Shown here: positions 11,915-24,123 of the stretch, in pieces
Position numbering within the stretch: the first letter of the stretch is position 1
Layout: every line of letters begins with the position of its first letter
Assembly: GCA_963969395.1 (NCBI GenBank)
Contig: OZ017804.1
Coordinates: 10,230,001 to 10,294,000, forward strand
Direction of reading: 5' to 3'
Length of the DNA stretch: 64,000 bases
Origin: Pseudoscleropodium purum
Taxonomy: Eukaryota > Streptophyta > Bryopsida > Hypnales > Brachytheciaceae
Made by a program: the position numbers and the translations under genes
The notes under the pieces: model-generated
What the model was told of the DNA's origin: nothing
What the model saw: the letters and a program-made list of their open reading frames with translations, nothing else
The model's database searches: none

Positions 11915-14900
11915 CTCCTTCTTCAAAGTGTAAAGTAAATATACAAGATTCAAAATACTTTGTAGAATTTTATGAAAAGTTCTATAAAAAGAATTCTGAA
12001 TTTTTTGACTTGCAAAAGATCTTCTTCCAAACAATTAACTACTGAAAACCATAATAGAAAAATTCCTAGAAATTACCTATAGTGTGTTAAAATCTTTCTA
12101 AAAATTATTGTAGATGTTAGAATGTTATAAAATTTGTCAAAACATGATTTGACAAGTTTTATGACATTCTGACATCTAGAAGTATTTGAACTAGCAAGAT
12201 TCTTCAAAACTGGCAAAATTGAAGCTGATTTGTAAAATTGACCAATATTTTGGAAACATACAAAATTAGAATGAGGTCGGAGTGGGGTCTTTTCTTACTC
12301 CTTTGTGTCTTCCAAAGAGCCTAGGCTAATTACTTTCTTCAAGAAAGATAAACTCAAAAAGTTGAATTTTTATCTTTTTTCAATTTTAGGTTGGTGTCAA
12401 GTTTTGATGGCTTTTTAACAAAGGAAAAGGGAGAGGTGGATCTCTAAGGACAAAAATGAACTTTTGAAGCATATAGCACAATATATTTGTGATTTCACTC
12501 ATTTGAATTTTTTCTCTAAAAGTTAGAATTTAGGACTAGTATAGAACATTAAAAATCTAAAATTAGGATAAAAGTTTTGATTGCTTAGTTTACCACTATA
12601 AAAATGAAGGGAGTCCTTTTGTAAAATGTATAAGGGCACCTAATGCACTCTCAAAGTTGTTGGATGTTTAGTCCAAAAGCTTAGTTTAGGTTTCAAATAT
12701 CGACGCTAGTGGTTACATTTAGTTTTTAAATATCCAAAGTCCTTAAATTACCAAGTAGCCAAAAGTTTAGTACAAAAAAGTAGAATTCAAAATTTAGTAT
12801 CAAATACCCATAAGTTAATGTTTAAAAGAGTTTCAAAAATTGACACCAAAGATTAGTCTCCAAATTTTAGAAAAAAATTAAGTTTCAGTTTGAAAAAAAA
12901 CACAATATTAGAAGGCCAAAAATTTAGGAATTTGAACTAGCTTTCATCTAGCCAAATAAGTAGGTAGTTCATACAATTTGAAATTCTCTTTGTTGTGGTT
13001 GGTTGGACCAATTAGAAGATGACACATGTCTAGATGCAGTGAGGATGTAAGCTTGGTACAATCAACTTGGAAGAGGTTTGACTAATCAAAGGCTACCAAA
13101 TGTTTGGTTCAATCAACAAGGTGTGATTTTGGTACAATCAACTTAGCAAAAGGTTCCAACTTCCAACCAACCAAGATATGCCACATAGTAGCTAGTTGGC
13201 AACAAGTTCTATTACAACCAATAAGTAGAGTTCTAACCAACCAAATGATGGCACATGGCTGGGGAGGGGGCTTATTAATTACAACTAGGTGATTGCAAGG
13301 AAGACCTAGTCTTTGTAGCGTTTAGCATAGTAGTGCTGATTTTTTTAGGAATACTTTATAATTAAAAAAATAATTTAAAAAAGAAGTAAAAGTTGGAAAT
13401 TTAGGAGAAGTGTATGATGAAGGGATTTCACCAAAAGAATGATCTTATAACTATTTTCAATGTTCAAAAATGTATGCACACATGTAGAAGACATAAAATA
13501 ATGTTATTTTAAGTGATCTTTGGTAGGTACATGCCTACCTAGTGTGAAAATAGACCACAAAAAATTTAGCTCTAAATCATTATTTTAATAATTTTGGATA
13601 TTCCATAGTATTAAAAACCCCTAAATCGCAAAGTGTGACAAATTAGCTAAATTGGAATTTAATTATAAAAATATTTTTGAAAAATTATTAAAAATAAGAA
13701 TTTTTTTCTAACCAAATTAGTCATCTTCAATAAATATTTCAGGTACATAGGCTTGATTCTCCAAAAATTACAGTCAAACTAAACTCTATAACTCAAATTG
13801 TGATACAAAAAACAAGAGGTCTTTCTTGTGATTATCCAACCCTACCTAGCTTGTTCTCTTGTCTGTCTTTAGCCAATTCCTAGTTTGTTTTCTAGTCTAT
13901 TTTTCTAGTTTATTTATCTCTGGACTTGGGTTCTAGACTCTAGGTTATATAAAAAAACTATATACTTTTAAATTATAGACTAGCAAGGAAGGAAGTAGAG
14001 GCTAGGAAGAGTGGAGGAGTAGAAAAGTTTGAACATAATAAAAAATTTACAAGGAGTTCTAATGATATAGTCAAAATAATATAGAAAAGATAATAGAAGC
14101 TAAATTAGAAAGAAGGGAGAAGAAGTGTTGATGCAAAGAAGGTAGGAAATTACTAAACAATCATAACCATTTTCAAAATACTAATAGAATGGAGTGTGGG
14201 TAGAAGTATACAATATTGAATAGGTGAAGTTCATTGGGTCTAAGATTTGCAATCAAAATAAGATTAGGCAAAAAATCTAGAGAATTTCATAGCGCTATTG
14301 GAAGTTAAGGTAGAACCACCCATAGTCTACCACTTAAGCAATTATGGACATGATTTAGAATAGTACAAGGGAAAGCAAATGTTTTTCTATGAGCAAAGTT
14401 AGAAATGATGGGGTTTGCAAAAAAAATTGGTAATTTTATTGCTTGAAATCAATTTACTATGAATTTTGGGAGGCAAAAAGTGCTTTGGACCCATAGCCAA
14501 TGTCTAGACTCTTCCAATTCCAATTATTCAAGAACTTCTTTCTTGCTCCTTACTTCCTTCTTTATTGCTCACTACTTCGGGACATGTGTCATGAACTTAT
14601 CAATCCAAACCTTGAAAAGGTGAAAAAAATACGTTGCAAACTTTGGTTGGAAATCTCTTCCAACTTTGGTTGGAAAGAACTGCACCCTACAGGTTGGGCA
14701 TGGGACTTTGGTCGGAAATGGGGGGTCCTGCCTTAGATCATACAATTATTCTCTAAGGATAGGAAACAAGAATATTGCATTATTGTCTTGAAATTTGAAC
14801 AAGCATTCCATTGCAAAGTCAACAAGTGAAGTTCAATTATTAAATAGAATATAAGTGGAAGGGAAAGAAGTAGTGGGAAAAAAAGGAGAAAGAAAAGAAA

Positions 14901-17900
14901 CTTAGGATGAAGTAGGAATCAACTTTGAATTTCAAATTCACAATTTGTATCAAAAGATCATAAAAAAATTAGTAGCGAGCACAATTAAAAAGGGGACAAG
15001 ATGGCAAATGAGGAGGGATTTGAAGGATTCTTTTATCACCCCATAGATGATGTTCACTCTAAGGTGGGTTCCTAATCCCATTTGTTTTCCTCTTTGAATT
15101 GTTTAATTAGGAACCTTAACTATAGTTGATGTACAAGTATAATTTAGACCATTAAGGTTAAATTTTATTTCAAGTTTAGTTAAGTCACTTGTAGAATATA
15201 TCTAAAATTTTGTGAAAATATAATCCACTTCAAAAATAGACTTAAAACAAGCAAGATATGAATGGATAAAGTTTAGGAACTAGATTGAATGAAAATTAGT
15301 CAATTTCATCCAAAATGAACAAAAATGAAAACTTAAAGAGTAGAAAAAATACACATTTTAAGACTGCAATTAGAAGTTGATTTTGGATTATAAATTGAAT
15401 GAAATTAGTAGATGAAGTTTGAAGTATTGATTAGTAGTCAAACTTCACCATCTATAGTTTTCACTAGAAAAATTCAATTTTTAAGCAATACAACATTTTG
15501 GATAGGTAAAATCAGAATCTTTAAGGCATAAGTATCAAAAGTCCAAAATAAGTAATTAAAATAAGTAATTTAATACCTTTAGAAATAGATAATTGTCAAA
15601 CTAAAATCTTTGAAGATAGCCAAGAAACAAATTTAGGTTTAGAATCTCATGGAAGAAAATTAGAAGACTTTTTTACTAATTGGAATATTAGAACCACTAT
15701 AAAAACCATAAGATAATGAAGGATGAAGTTTAGAATGAAGAACGGATGAACTTAAGAAGATTTTGTCCAAATAAGTCCAAATTAGTATTTAGATAGTAAA
15801 TTTCAACCTAATATTGTAGAAAAAATTTCAATTCAAATTAAGTTTAGGATTTGGTAGGAAAAGATGGATGAAATTTAATTGCCATCCTCATGGCTAAACT
15901 TCATCCAGTCATAACTTTTTTTAGGATTGTTGAATTCGAATGAATTTTTTGTTTTAAAAAATTGCACGATCTTGTCTTTCACTAGAAATGAATACATTAG
16001 GACTATAATTTCTTTTCCAAAAAACCCACAGTGGTGTTATTTAATTCATTCATTTGGCCAAAGTCATGTTTTGTTGGTTTTATCTTGTAAATGTACATCC
16101 GACAAGACATTAGAAAAGATCCATTTCTTAGAAGGCACAATGAACTACATCTAGATACCCAATTAGGATCATTTTCACATGAATACTACAACCTAGTTGT
16201 GCTTGTTTAATTCAAAAACAATCTAGCGGCCATTTTCTAGTCAATGAATGATAGAGAATCTTGTTGTGTAGGATAGAAGTATAACTATTCATTGTCCAAA
16301 TTTTGTGGGAAAAAGGAAGGTCTTCTACATTAGCTTCACTTCCAATGAATACTTCTGCAATATTTTATGCCAATGACTCACGCCATAATGAAAAGTAATG
16401 ATATTCAAGGTCATTCCTTTGTCATTTAAGGGTTAAATACAAGGGTGGATATTGAAATGCTCCCCTTCCCTCCATATGTGAAATTTTTACAACTAATGGA
16501 AGACATATAATCATATCTTTGAAAAATAAGTACAAAAAATCACATTCATATGTATTTGTAAATGAAGTTTGAAAAAGTGGAATAGATTGTCCTTTGAAGG
16601 TTATAAGTCTACAAACTTTAGTAGATACAAAAATATTGTCAACCATAAACTTGTTATGGTAACTTTAGAGATGCATGGTGACCAATAGTCAACATTGGAC
16701 TTTGTATTTGTTAATACAAAAACCGTCAAAAGATTTGAATCTCATTGGTTACCTCAAAAAACTTTCAACTCTCATATTTTTTTTATGAAATTTCTCATTC
16801 TTCCAATATTGGTTTCGTAAATTATTTGGATCTTTAAGGTTTTCATTGGTTTCCTTAATATCTTTTGAACTCCCTCACCTGAAAATAGTCAAAATACACT
16901 ATAGGCTTCAATTTTAGTCTTGTCAATTTGAAATTATATTGTTTTTGTCTTGGCTTCATTTCACCATTTTTGTCCAAGCTTCATTTCATCATGGTTTCAA
17001 AGTCACCCTATGGTAGAAAAATGAATCCTATATATGTTATATACGTCAATACAACCTAAAGGTCAACAAGACTAAGAATAGTATATATCCATTGGTCTTT
17101 GCACTATGAGTGATGCAATCCATAAATTGCAATCCCAATTGCATTCACAATTGTTGGATGTAGGGCCTTTGCCATGAAATTTATTTGCTCATAAGTTTTA
17201 ATTTTTATATCCTTAACCTCTAAATAATCCTAATCCTAATCCTATTCCAAAAATTCCATCCTAAGCCTATAATTTCCAAAGTAGCTTAAAAACACATATA
17301 GTCACATTTGACCTAGCATAACTCATAAGTAGTCATTTTTCATTGTTTAAAACTTTGCCACTATGTTATGGAACTTGTCAAAATCCTATATACCAAATTT
17401 CAATTCCATCTAAGATATTATTTAATTGTAGTGAATATTTGATTACTACTAACTTCCTACTTGTAATCGCAACATTGAGCCTTGGTTGTCAATTAAAATT
17501 GTCCCTTTGCCCACCAACATTTATCCTTTTAACCACCTACAATTGCCCATTCATTGATGAGTGGTCATCACTTCATCCATGATCACCTCATCACCCATCT
17601 AAAGTTGAAACTTCACATGTACACATTCGGCCCACATGTATGTGACCCCACTTGCAATTGCCTTTTCATCCATTTGAAGTTGTTTCATTATTCACATACG
17701 CCCCTACTTGTAGTCACCCATGGTTATGTGGTTTTAGCATTCCACATCACTCTTGAGTCACCATTCCATAGGATTGATCCATTTATCCTAGGGTATGAAA
17801 TTTCAAAATCCTAATACATATTTGACAAAAATGTCACACAAACATAACACTTGATATCTAATACAATATGCAATGCTAGATGACCAATGTGACATGAAAA

Positions 17901-18697
17901 ACTCATTTTTCTATTTGATGAAACAACCATGCATTGTGCTAAAAAAAGAGCTTCTATGGAGGCCATATCAATAATCCTAAAGAGATTCTTTGATGTACAG
18001 GATCCTTCTCATTTTTCACCCCAACTTCCACATGGTAGCATGGTATGGCCAAATGGACAATTCATATTAACTTAGTTATCTTAAAGATATAGAACTGAGT
18101 ACATAATTGTCCCTAATATGGTCTCAATCATGAACAAATCTATTCAATAATCACTCTAACATGTTCCTATTGTACACAATGAATGACCTCAAATATTATT
18201 TTCTTATACACAAACATCAAATGACAATGTCAATGATAGTCTATTGTTAAATTAAAGTTCTTCCAATAGATGCACTTATGGATACAAGGACTATTTGGAG
18301 CATTTTATCTTAAAGGCAACAACCACATTTATTTCTTGCAAATGGCATCACACATATGGATTTGATTATATTTAGCACATTCAAATCAATTATCAAAGAT
18401 GTATGCAAGGATTCTTTTATTTCACAATTTGGAGGCTAAATTTGACTTGGTTTTTTAGGTGGCCAACTTTAAATTAGAATATAGCCTAGATGAAGTTCCT
18501 AGAAAACATCTTTGAGAGTTGTAAAGTTTGCCAAATTTTGGATGGAGTTTACTAATTTAAGATAATCATATAGACAAAAGAGTAATAGTGATGTGTGAAC
18601 AAATGATGATTTTGACATGATCCACTTGCATTTGAATGTATGTTTGGAGCTACCTCCAAAAATGAATTGCAAAATGTATTCTACATACAACTAGTAG
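11915..18697. other. AT-rich DNA without supported genes; possible decayed short-repeat array at about 17.5-17.75 kb
   Basis: Only short chance ORFs. Around 13.0-13.3 kb, TTGGTACAATCAACTT-like units recur and suggest a decayed element end. At about 17460-17750 there are phrases such as GACCCCACTTGCAATTGCC and CGCCCCTACTTGTAGTCACCC. They resemble a decayed form of the GGGCGACC-type arrays at 29.9, 35.8, 39.4 and 41.1 kb, but no ORF follows. Confidence 0.4.
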
Positions 18698-18919
18698 CAC
18701 TACAAGAGAAAGGGGTATTTTAAGTGAATTTTTCAGTATAGTCCTAGACATAAGATTATGAATAATGATCTTTAAGGAGATTTTTAGCAAAATTTTACTA
18801 AAAACACATATATTTCTCATAAATTTTTTTTGACAATCTCCTCAAAGGTCATTACTTAGAATCTTATATTTGAGACTATACTTAAAATTTCATTTAAAAC
18901 ACCCCTTTTTCTTGTAATG
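18698..18919. mobile_element. CACTA-like foldback miniature element
   Basis: The left end CACTACAAGAGAAAGGGGT pairs with the right end ACACCCCTTTTTCTTGTAATG, and the halves remain complementary inwards (TATAGTC / GACTATA). About 222 bp, no ORF. Known: CACTACAAGAAAA is the typical En/Spm (CACTA) terminus. The flanking 3-bp duplication is not preserved, suggesting an old copy. Confidence 0.65.
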
Positions 18920-19102
18920 ACAACCTAGGGTGATAAGTGAACTAATTTGGTTGGTTTTAACTGAAGTCCACTTTGCTATCCTTGTAACGTTGGAGGAGTA
19001 CTTGTGAAAGCCAAATCGATGGTGTTGAAGAAGTTCTTTGGTGTAGTGGATCCTTCTTGTTTATACCTTAACATCCACTTGATTGTATGGATAATCCATA
19101 CT

Positions 19103-19105
<3 letters not shown>

Positions 19106-19169
<64 letters not shown>
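19106..19169. repeat. (TA)n microsatellite
   Basis: About 32 uninterrupted TA units. The Tyr-Ile repeat ORFs on both strands here are artefacts of this repeat. Confidence 0.95.
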
Positions 19170-19175
<6 letters not shown>

Positions 19176-19179
19176 ACCA

Positions 19180-19398
19180 AAGTTTATTGATGTCAAAGGA
19201 ATGGATTTTAGGTGACATTGAAATAAATAAACCCATGTTTTTATGTCAACAATGGTGTCTAATATAACATCAATGGACATCATTGTTGACATAAAAACAT
19301 GGATTCAATTTTTTGATGTCACCTTAGATGCCACCTAAAATCCGTTCATTTTGATGCCAATCTGTCATGTAAAACAAGGTTTTCTTATAGTAATAGCT
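19180..19398. mobile_element. Foldback element with CACTA-like right end
   Basis: Arms at about 19187-19258 and 19274-19358 are imperfect inverted repeats (CCATGTTTTTATGTCAACAA / TTGTTGACATAAAAACATGG). The outer right edge ends GGTTTTCTTATAGTAAT, the reverse of a CACTATAAGAAAAC-type terminus with one change. Its left end is lost or hidden by the TA microsatellite. Confidence 0.5.
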
Positions 19399-19407
19399 AC
19401 CTTAATG

Positions 19408-19633
19408 CAAGGTTGACACGACGTCCGGATGCGAACGCCCCGTCCGCCCTGTCCGCCCAATTATGGCTGTCCGATCGACGCGCGGATTGATCTGGTCCGC
19501 ACGATCTGGGCGTCCGCCCCGCCCATCCGCTTTCCAACGGTGGTTGGGACACTGTGTCCGCTAGCGTCCGTGCATCCGGACGTCCGGAAAATGGACGCTA
19601 TTTTGGGGCGGACGTTGAAATTCGTCAACCCTG
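19408..19633 (+). mobile_element. hAT-type CGGACG miniature element (copy 1)
   Basis: 226 bp flanked by a perfect 8-bp duplication CCTTAATG (19400-19407 and 19634-19641). Ends are CAAGGTTGAC and GTCAACCCTG. The interior is GC-rich with many CGTCCG/CGGACG hexamers, in strong contrast to the AT-rich surroundings. Known: 8-bp duplications typify hAT elements. Confidence 0.85.
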
Positions 19634-19641
19634 CCTTAATG

Positions 19642-20404
19642 ACATAGTGGCAAGTACTTAATCATTCCTGATATAGTTTCAATCATGAACAAATATATTT
19701 AATAATCACTATAACATCTTCCTATTGTATCTCATGATGTATAACCTCCAATATCCCTTCTTAAAATACCAACATCAAATAATGGTGTCAATGATAGTCT
19801 ATTGTTAAATTAAAGTATTTTTTAATAGTATGTGAAATGATACAAGGACTATTTGGGGCATTTCATTTGAACAATTTCAATTTTGAAAAAATGAAGTTAA
19901 TTTTTCAATACATATTATTACATGAGAAATATATCAAATTTTAGAAAAGTGTATTTTAATATTGAAAACTAAAAAAACTTCTACCAAATAGGAATATGCA
20001 ATGTCTTTTAAGAATTAATTTAATTGTACATCAAAGTCAATTGACCATCATCTTTGGAAATCAATAGACAATTTTATATCTAATGTTAGTTATGTCTTGC
20101 ATAGCATTCAAAGTTATGAGCACAAGGGATAAATATTGTTGTTCTACTTCTTTTCAACCAATTCAAAGTTTCATATAGATAGAAAGTTTGAGAATGGTTT
20201 TCCATCCACATAAAACTTTAAATCAATTCATAACAAGTAGAATTCCTTCTAAAGTCCCTAAATCTTAAACATTGGATGTCAAAAAAGTGCACTTATCTCT
20301 TCAAAGATGCTTACCAACTTACTATATCTAGTGGTATATTGCAATATCAATTGTGATTACAAACTTCACCTTGTGATTTCTAAAATATATATATTATTAG
20401 GCAC
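19642..20404. other. AT-rich DNA, no gene seen
   Basis: Nothing beyond chance ORFs. Confidence 0.5.
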
Positions 20405-20598
20405 TTAAGGTGTATAGTAACACTTTGTGTTACTATGCACTCCCCCCCTCAACTTTTATTTAAATTTTTTTATTTTACCACCCCCACCTATCATTTAGAA
20501 TTTGATTTAAATTTTTTTATCTCCCCTCCCCTCACCCCCACCCCTTTTGTAATCTTCAGAATCAAAGTTATTGACAAACAATATGGGACAATTAATCC
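20405..20598 (+). repeat. Left part of a dispersed CT-rich/minisatellite repeat, split by insertion
   Basis: A GTAACACTTTGTGTTAC palindrome is followed by CCCCTCCCCTCACCCCCACC-like tracts and TTTGTAATCTTCAGAATCA. It matches the order seen at 4185-4360. The continuation is at 24124-24345, on the far side of the hAT-type insertion. Confidence 0.55.
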
Positions 20599-21783
20599 CA
20601 GGGTTGACAGGACGGTTGGACATTCGGGACATCCGGACGCAGACGCTGTGTCTACAGTGTCCGCTAACATTCGTGGTCCCGGCGGACGCAACATCCGCCC
20701 TGCCCGTTCGCCTTCCGACGGTGGGAGGGACGCTACGTCCGCTGGCGTCCGTGAGGACGGATGTCGCAGCACAGGGCAGGTCAATTCCCCATTATACTCA
20801 CAAAAATCGCTCTAGAGTATAACTAAGTGACTCTAAAGATCGAACCCACGAGATCCTGTGAAGTATCTAGCTCTATTAAGCAGTTAAGCTCAGTCAGTAT
20901 GCCAATCTTACTTTCCGGTCCTAGATCTAGAACCAGAAATACTACCACACCGGATAACTACAGACCGGATTTCCCCTTCTTCCGGTCCTACTAACTATCC
21001 GGTCCATACAAATACCCAAATCCCAGGATCTCACAACTTCCGATCCTGGAAATCCGTCCTGACCAATCCGGTCGGAATGGTCATCCTGTACCCGTAATCC
21101 TATCCGGTTTGGTTTTGCCTCTGTTTCACCATTAGAGGGGTCGCCGCTTAATTTTGAGAGTGGTAGGCCCACCACTCCTTCCGTGACTTATAGTGGCTGA
21201 AGACCCACTATCCTACCTTCTAGACTCCTAAGCTAATCCGGATCCGGTTTGGTCCTTCACAACAACCCAGATAGCAATCCGGGTCGTAGGTCACACAAAG
21301 ACCCCACACTCGACCCTCTCGTACTACAATGACCTTGATGCTACTTCCGATCCGTGCGAAGACAGGTGGTTACAAGTGCACCCGTCCGTTCCAACATCAA
21401 CTAAAGTTCTTCCGTTACCCATACGGGTGGTGAGACCTCACAGGAGATCGGACACTCAACCGGATTTCCCACCCGGGAGTTCTAGCGCAGCTAAGGAATC
21501 CCTCCCTACCCGCCTAGCCTAACAACGGCTTTCTCACTCGGAATCTCAAACTCTAGACGTGCTGAGGAACTAAGTTCACTCCCAACTCTTCGATACCTAC
21601 TCACATGCACCTTGGATCGGAAAATAAACACCAAGGGGAGAATTCACTTGCCAACCAACTCGTACTATCCTAACTCCACATCATACAATCCTGTCGCGCT
21701 GGAGAGAGATACACAACGAAGAGAATGGAAAGGTACAAGAAGTTTGCAAAATGAACAACTCCCAATTCCCATCGCAGGAACCG

Positions 21784-21792
21784 ATTTATATA
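21784..21792 (-). promoter_or_regulatory. Second TATA-like box, downstream of the LTR ORF
   Basis: TATATAAAT on the minus strand, about 150 bp past the ORF stop, and conserved at 56069-56077. If this is the promoter for the full retrotransposon transcript, the ORF would lie in U3. That is inference. Confidence 0.4.
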
Positions 21793-21943
21793 CAAAGGGT
21801 CAAAACCCTAAAAGCACAAAAAGGAGCGGAAAACCCGTGGGGGTCCGCCGCCACCTAAATCTAACTTCCGGTCTAACCTAATACTATTGAGCCGGATCCG
21901 GATCCGGATCCGCTCCTACTCCTAACTGAAATTCAAATCCTAT

Positions 21944-23602
21944 CTACCCTACAACTCTAGATCCTATCGTCGGGCTTCCGACCTCCGGGACTAGCTCCTC
22001 GAAGACTTCGCTCAAATTCCGGACCCGTTCCCCCTCCGCAGGATTCGATCCGGGTGGGGACTCCAGGTCGATGGTGATATCCGGTCTCGTGCCCGGAGTC
22101 CCAGTCCGTGCAGACTTCTTGGACTCAGGAGTCCAATCCTTCCTGTCCTTCGCCATAGTTGCATCCGGAAAGAGGTCCGGTAGTGAGATGTCCGAAAGGT
22201 GAATACCTTTGTCGCACGTCGCTCCCGTCAACTTCCGGCTGCTCTCCTCGATCCGGTCCGCTGCCTTCCGCCCTTCTACCATTGCCGTCTCCACCTGCTC
22301 GGCGAAGTCCGCGAGAATCCAGACCATCCGGGAACCGGATAGTTTCTTCTCTTCGTGGATCTTCTCGTCGAAGAGCTTCGCCTTGGCCGCTGCCGTTCCG
22401 GTCTCTCCCAGGACCGCCTTGATCTGCTCGGCCACCTTCCGAGTCTCCTCCGCCATCTCCCGAGCGGCCGTCACGTCTTCCTGATAGGCAAAAAGTGTTG
22501 CCTTCAGTTTATCTACCTCCTCCTGCAACCGGCGGATCTCGGCTTCCTGCTTCCGGGTCTCTTCCGGATTCGTGATGCATTGCGCCACTTGTTCCGCCAA
22601 GTTGCTGTCCGGTGCAGCACCCACCAACTTGCCGATTGCCGCAAGCGTCCTGTGCTTGACCTCCCAATCCGCCCTGATGTTGCAGAGGACGTTGATCAGA
22701 CCGTTGAACGGATCTTGCATATCCGGATCTCCCCCGGAATTGGTCTTCTCGGCTTCCGGTTTCTCCTCCGGGGCCGGTTTGTCTTGACCGGGAGGCGTCC
22801 CGCGCTTGTGTGGAGGCGTCAGCTTCTGTCGCTTGATCGGCGGCATCGGCTCCTCCTCTTCCTCGCTGGACTCCCGGTCTGACTCGGAATCGGATTCCGC
22901 TTCGTCATCCGTCTCCGACTCCCTGTACTTCAGGAGCACTTCCTGCGTCTTCCACGCCTTCTCCTCTATGTTGGTGAGGACTTGGTTCTCCCGATAGAGG
23001 TGGAAGAGATAAGGGCACACTGGAGTGGCCCTTTTCTTCCCAACCCTACTAACAAGCTGGGCCACGAGATCGGAAATGATCCGTGCCCAGTCCACTTTCC
23101 GGGTACCACTGAGGGCACCAAAAATGGTGTTGCCGAGGGTGATCGTCACCCTGGTCGGCTTTTCCGGGTGAAGAACCGGAACCAGGAATTGCAGGAGCCG
23201 ACGGTGTCGGTCATCCAAGCAATCCTCGACCGCGTATCCGTCCTTCGGGTTGACGGCTCCCTTGAACTTCCCTCGGACAAACTCATCCTTCCGGCTCGCC
23301 ATTCCCAAACCTCCTGTCCGGAAACCGTAAACCGCTCTCCACATCCCCTCGTTCCAGCTGACGGGAGCTCCCCTCACGGTGTTGTCAAACTGGTTGGACA
23401 ACTTTTCGAGGAGCTCCTTGACCATTCTCTCCTCCCTAAAACCCCAAGGTTTCTCGGCAAACCCTACGCAATCCATGGATCTGAGATCATCCATGAGTTC
23501 AGCCTTTTCCGGCTCTGTGGAGGGAATAACCGGAATGACTTTCCGGAGCTTCACCTCGCCTCCAGAGGGACTCGCTTGTCTCGACCTACGTAGCTGAGGC
23601 AT
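21944..23602 (-). CDS. ORF inside the solo LTR; 552-aa charged coiled-coil protein, possibly 'putative plant transposon protein' type
   Basis: Uninterrupted from ATG at 23602 (MPQLRRSRQ); two further in-frame codons above are not ATG. Seen: a basic N-terminus; a folded-looking region at about residues 30-215 with a DRHRRLLQFLVPVLHPEK stretch and CPYLFHLYRENQVL; an acidic Asp/Ser/Glu run at about 225-250; a KRQK-containing basic patch like a nuclear signal; a Pro/Glu/Lys linker; a predicted coiled coil at about 340-410 rich in EETRKQEAEIRRLQEEVDKL; then a Lys/Asp tail. No reverse transcriptase, integrase, protease or zinc knuckle. The central region reminds me of the plant transposon-associated family annotated 'putative plant transposon protein', but I cannot confirm this. 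The reading frame is also open in the second copy (56216-57874), with about a dozen amino-acid changes. Function unknown. Confidence 0.7.
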   Translation of the reverse strand: MPQLRRSRQASPSGGEVKLRKVIPVIPSTEPEKAELMDDLRSMDCVGFAEKPWGFREERMVKELLEKLSNQFDNTVRGAPVSWNEGMWRAVYGFRTGGLGMASRKDEFVRGKFKGAVNPKDGYAVEDCLDDRHRRLLQFLVPVLHPEKPTRVTITLGNTIFGALSGTRKVDWARIISDLVAQLVSRVGKKRATPVCPYLFHLYRENQVLTNIEEKAWKTQEVLLKYRESETDDEAESDSESDRESSEEEEEPMPPIKRQKLTPPHKRGTPPGQDKPAPEEKPEAEKTNSGGDPDMQDPFNGLINVLCNIRADWEVKHRTLAAIGKLVGAAPDSNLAEQVAQCITNPEETRKQEAEIRRLQEEVDKLKATLFAYQEDVTAAREMAEETRKVAEQIKAVLGETGTAAAKAKLFDEKIHEEKKLSGSRMVWILADFAEQVETAMVEGRKAADRIEESSRKLTGATCDKGIHLSDISLPDLFPDATMAKDRKDWTPESKKSARTGTPGTRPDITIDLESPPGSNPAEGERVRNLSEVFEELVPEVGSPTIGSRVVG

Positions 23603-23785
23603 TCCCACTCACATCTACCTCACTCTCTCCTAGCCGCACGTCCCGTTCCTCACTTCCTCTCTCCGATCTCAACCGGAATCAAAATGAACAGAACGCAAAC
23701 GCACAGACGCACAAACGACAAAAACTCAACCGCGCACGCTCAAGGTCGAGTTTCTAAAAGGGGGTGCAACAGTGAAAGCTCCTCC

Positions 23786-23792
23786 TTTTATA
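23786..23792 (-). promoter_or_regulatory. TATA box upstream of the LTR ORF
   Basis: TATAAAA on the minus strand within GACTATAAAAGGAGG, about 185 bp upstream of the ATG at 23602 and about 275 bp inside the LTR edge. Conserved in the second copy at 58056-58062. Confidence 0.6.
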
Positions 23793-24123
23793 GTCCCTGG
23801 ACCCTTTCCGGTTTGTCATCATGAATCCGGTTTACCATCATAATCCGGTTCATCATCATCATCCGGTCCTAGACCTAATCCGTGTTACATTCTGTTTCTG
23901 TCGTTAGTTACTCCTGACCGGATTAGATCCAAGAAGCCCACTACTTCACGTTCCGTGCTAATTCTGAGTTTTCCTTCCCCACCTAATCGGATCCGATTAG
24001 CTAATGACTAGTTTCCGTTCCTATTTGGGTGTATACTAAGAAAATCAAAATTCTAAGCTGCGACAACGGACGTCCAGGTTACGGACGCTATTTTGGGACG
24101 GACGTACTGATTTGTCAACCCTG

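Larger units (their letters stand above)
20762..24065 (-). mobile_element. Solo LTR of a retrotransposon, 3.3 kb, carrying an ORF
   Basis: 3,304 bp bounded by TGTCGCAGC and GCTGCGACA (9-bp terminal inverted repeat of TG...CA type), with a perfect 5-bp duplication ACGGA at 20757-20761 and 24066-24070. No internal retrotransposon body, primer-binding site or second LTR is adjacent, so it behaves as a solo LTR. The orientation is set by TATA boxes and an ORF, all on the minus strand. A copy with its own ATAGC duplication is at 55047-58335 and is about 98% identical by eye. Alternative: a 5-bp-duplicating DNA transposon with short ends. Confidence 0.75.
20599..24123 (+). mobile_element. hAT-type CGGACG element split by a solo LTR (copy 2)
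   Basis: The left part 20599-20761 starts CAGGGTTGACAGG and the right part 24066-24123 ends GTCAACCCTG. The flanks ATTAATCC (20591-20598) and ATTGATCC (24124-24131) form an 8-bp duplication with one mismatch. The LTR at 20762-24065 was inserted inside it later. Confidence 0.8.

Noticed and set aside
18976..19292. Overlapping ORFs rich in Tyr-Ile repeats on both strands
   Set aside because: Pure translation of the TA microsatellite.
22159..23597. Plus-strand ORFs up to 203 aa opposite the LTR ORF (and their twins at 56431-57869)
   Set aside because: Antisense shadows in GC-rich coding sequence; no domain and overlapping each other.
20762..24065. Classification as a DNA transposon because of 9-bp inverted ends
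   Set aside because: TG...CA ends and 5-bp duplication fit an LTR better; kept as an alternative only.
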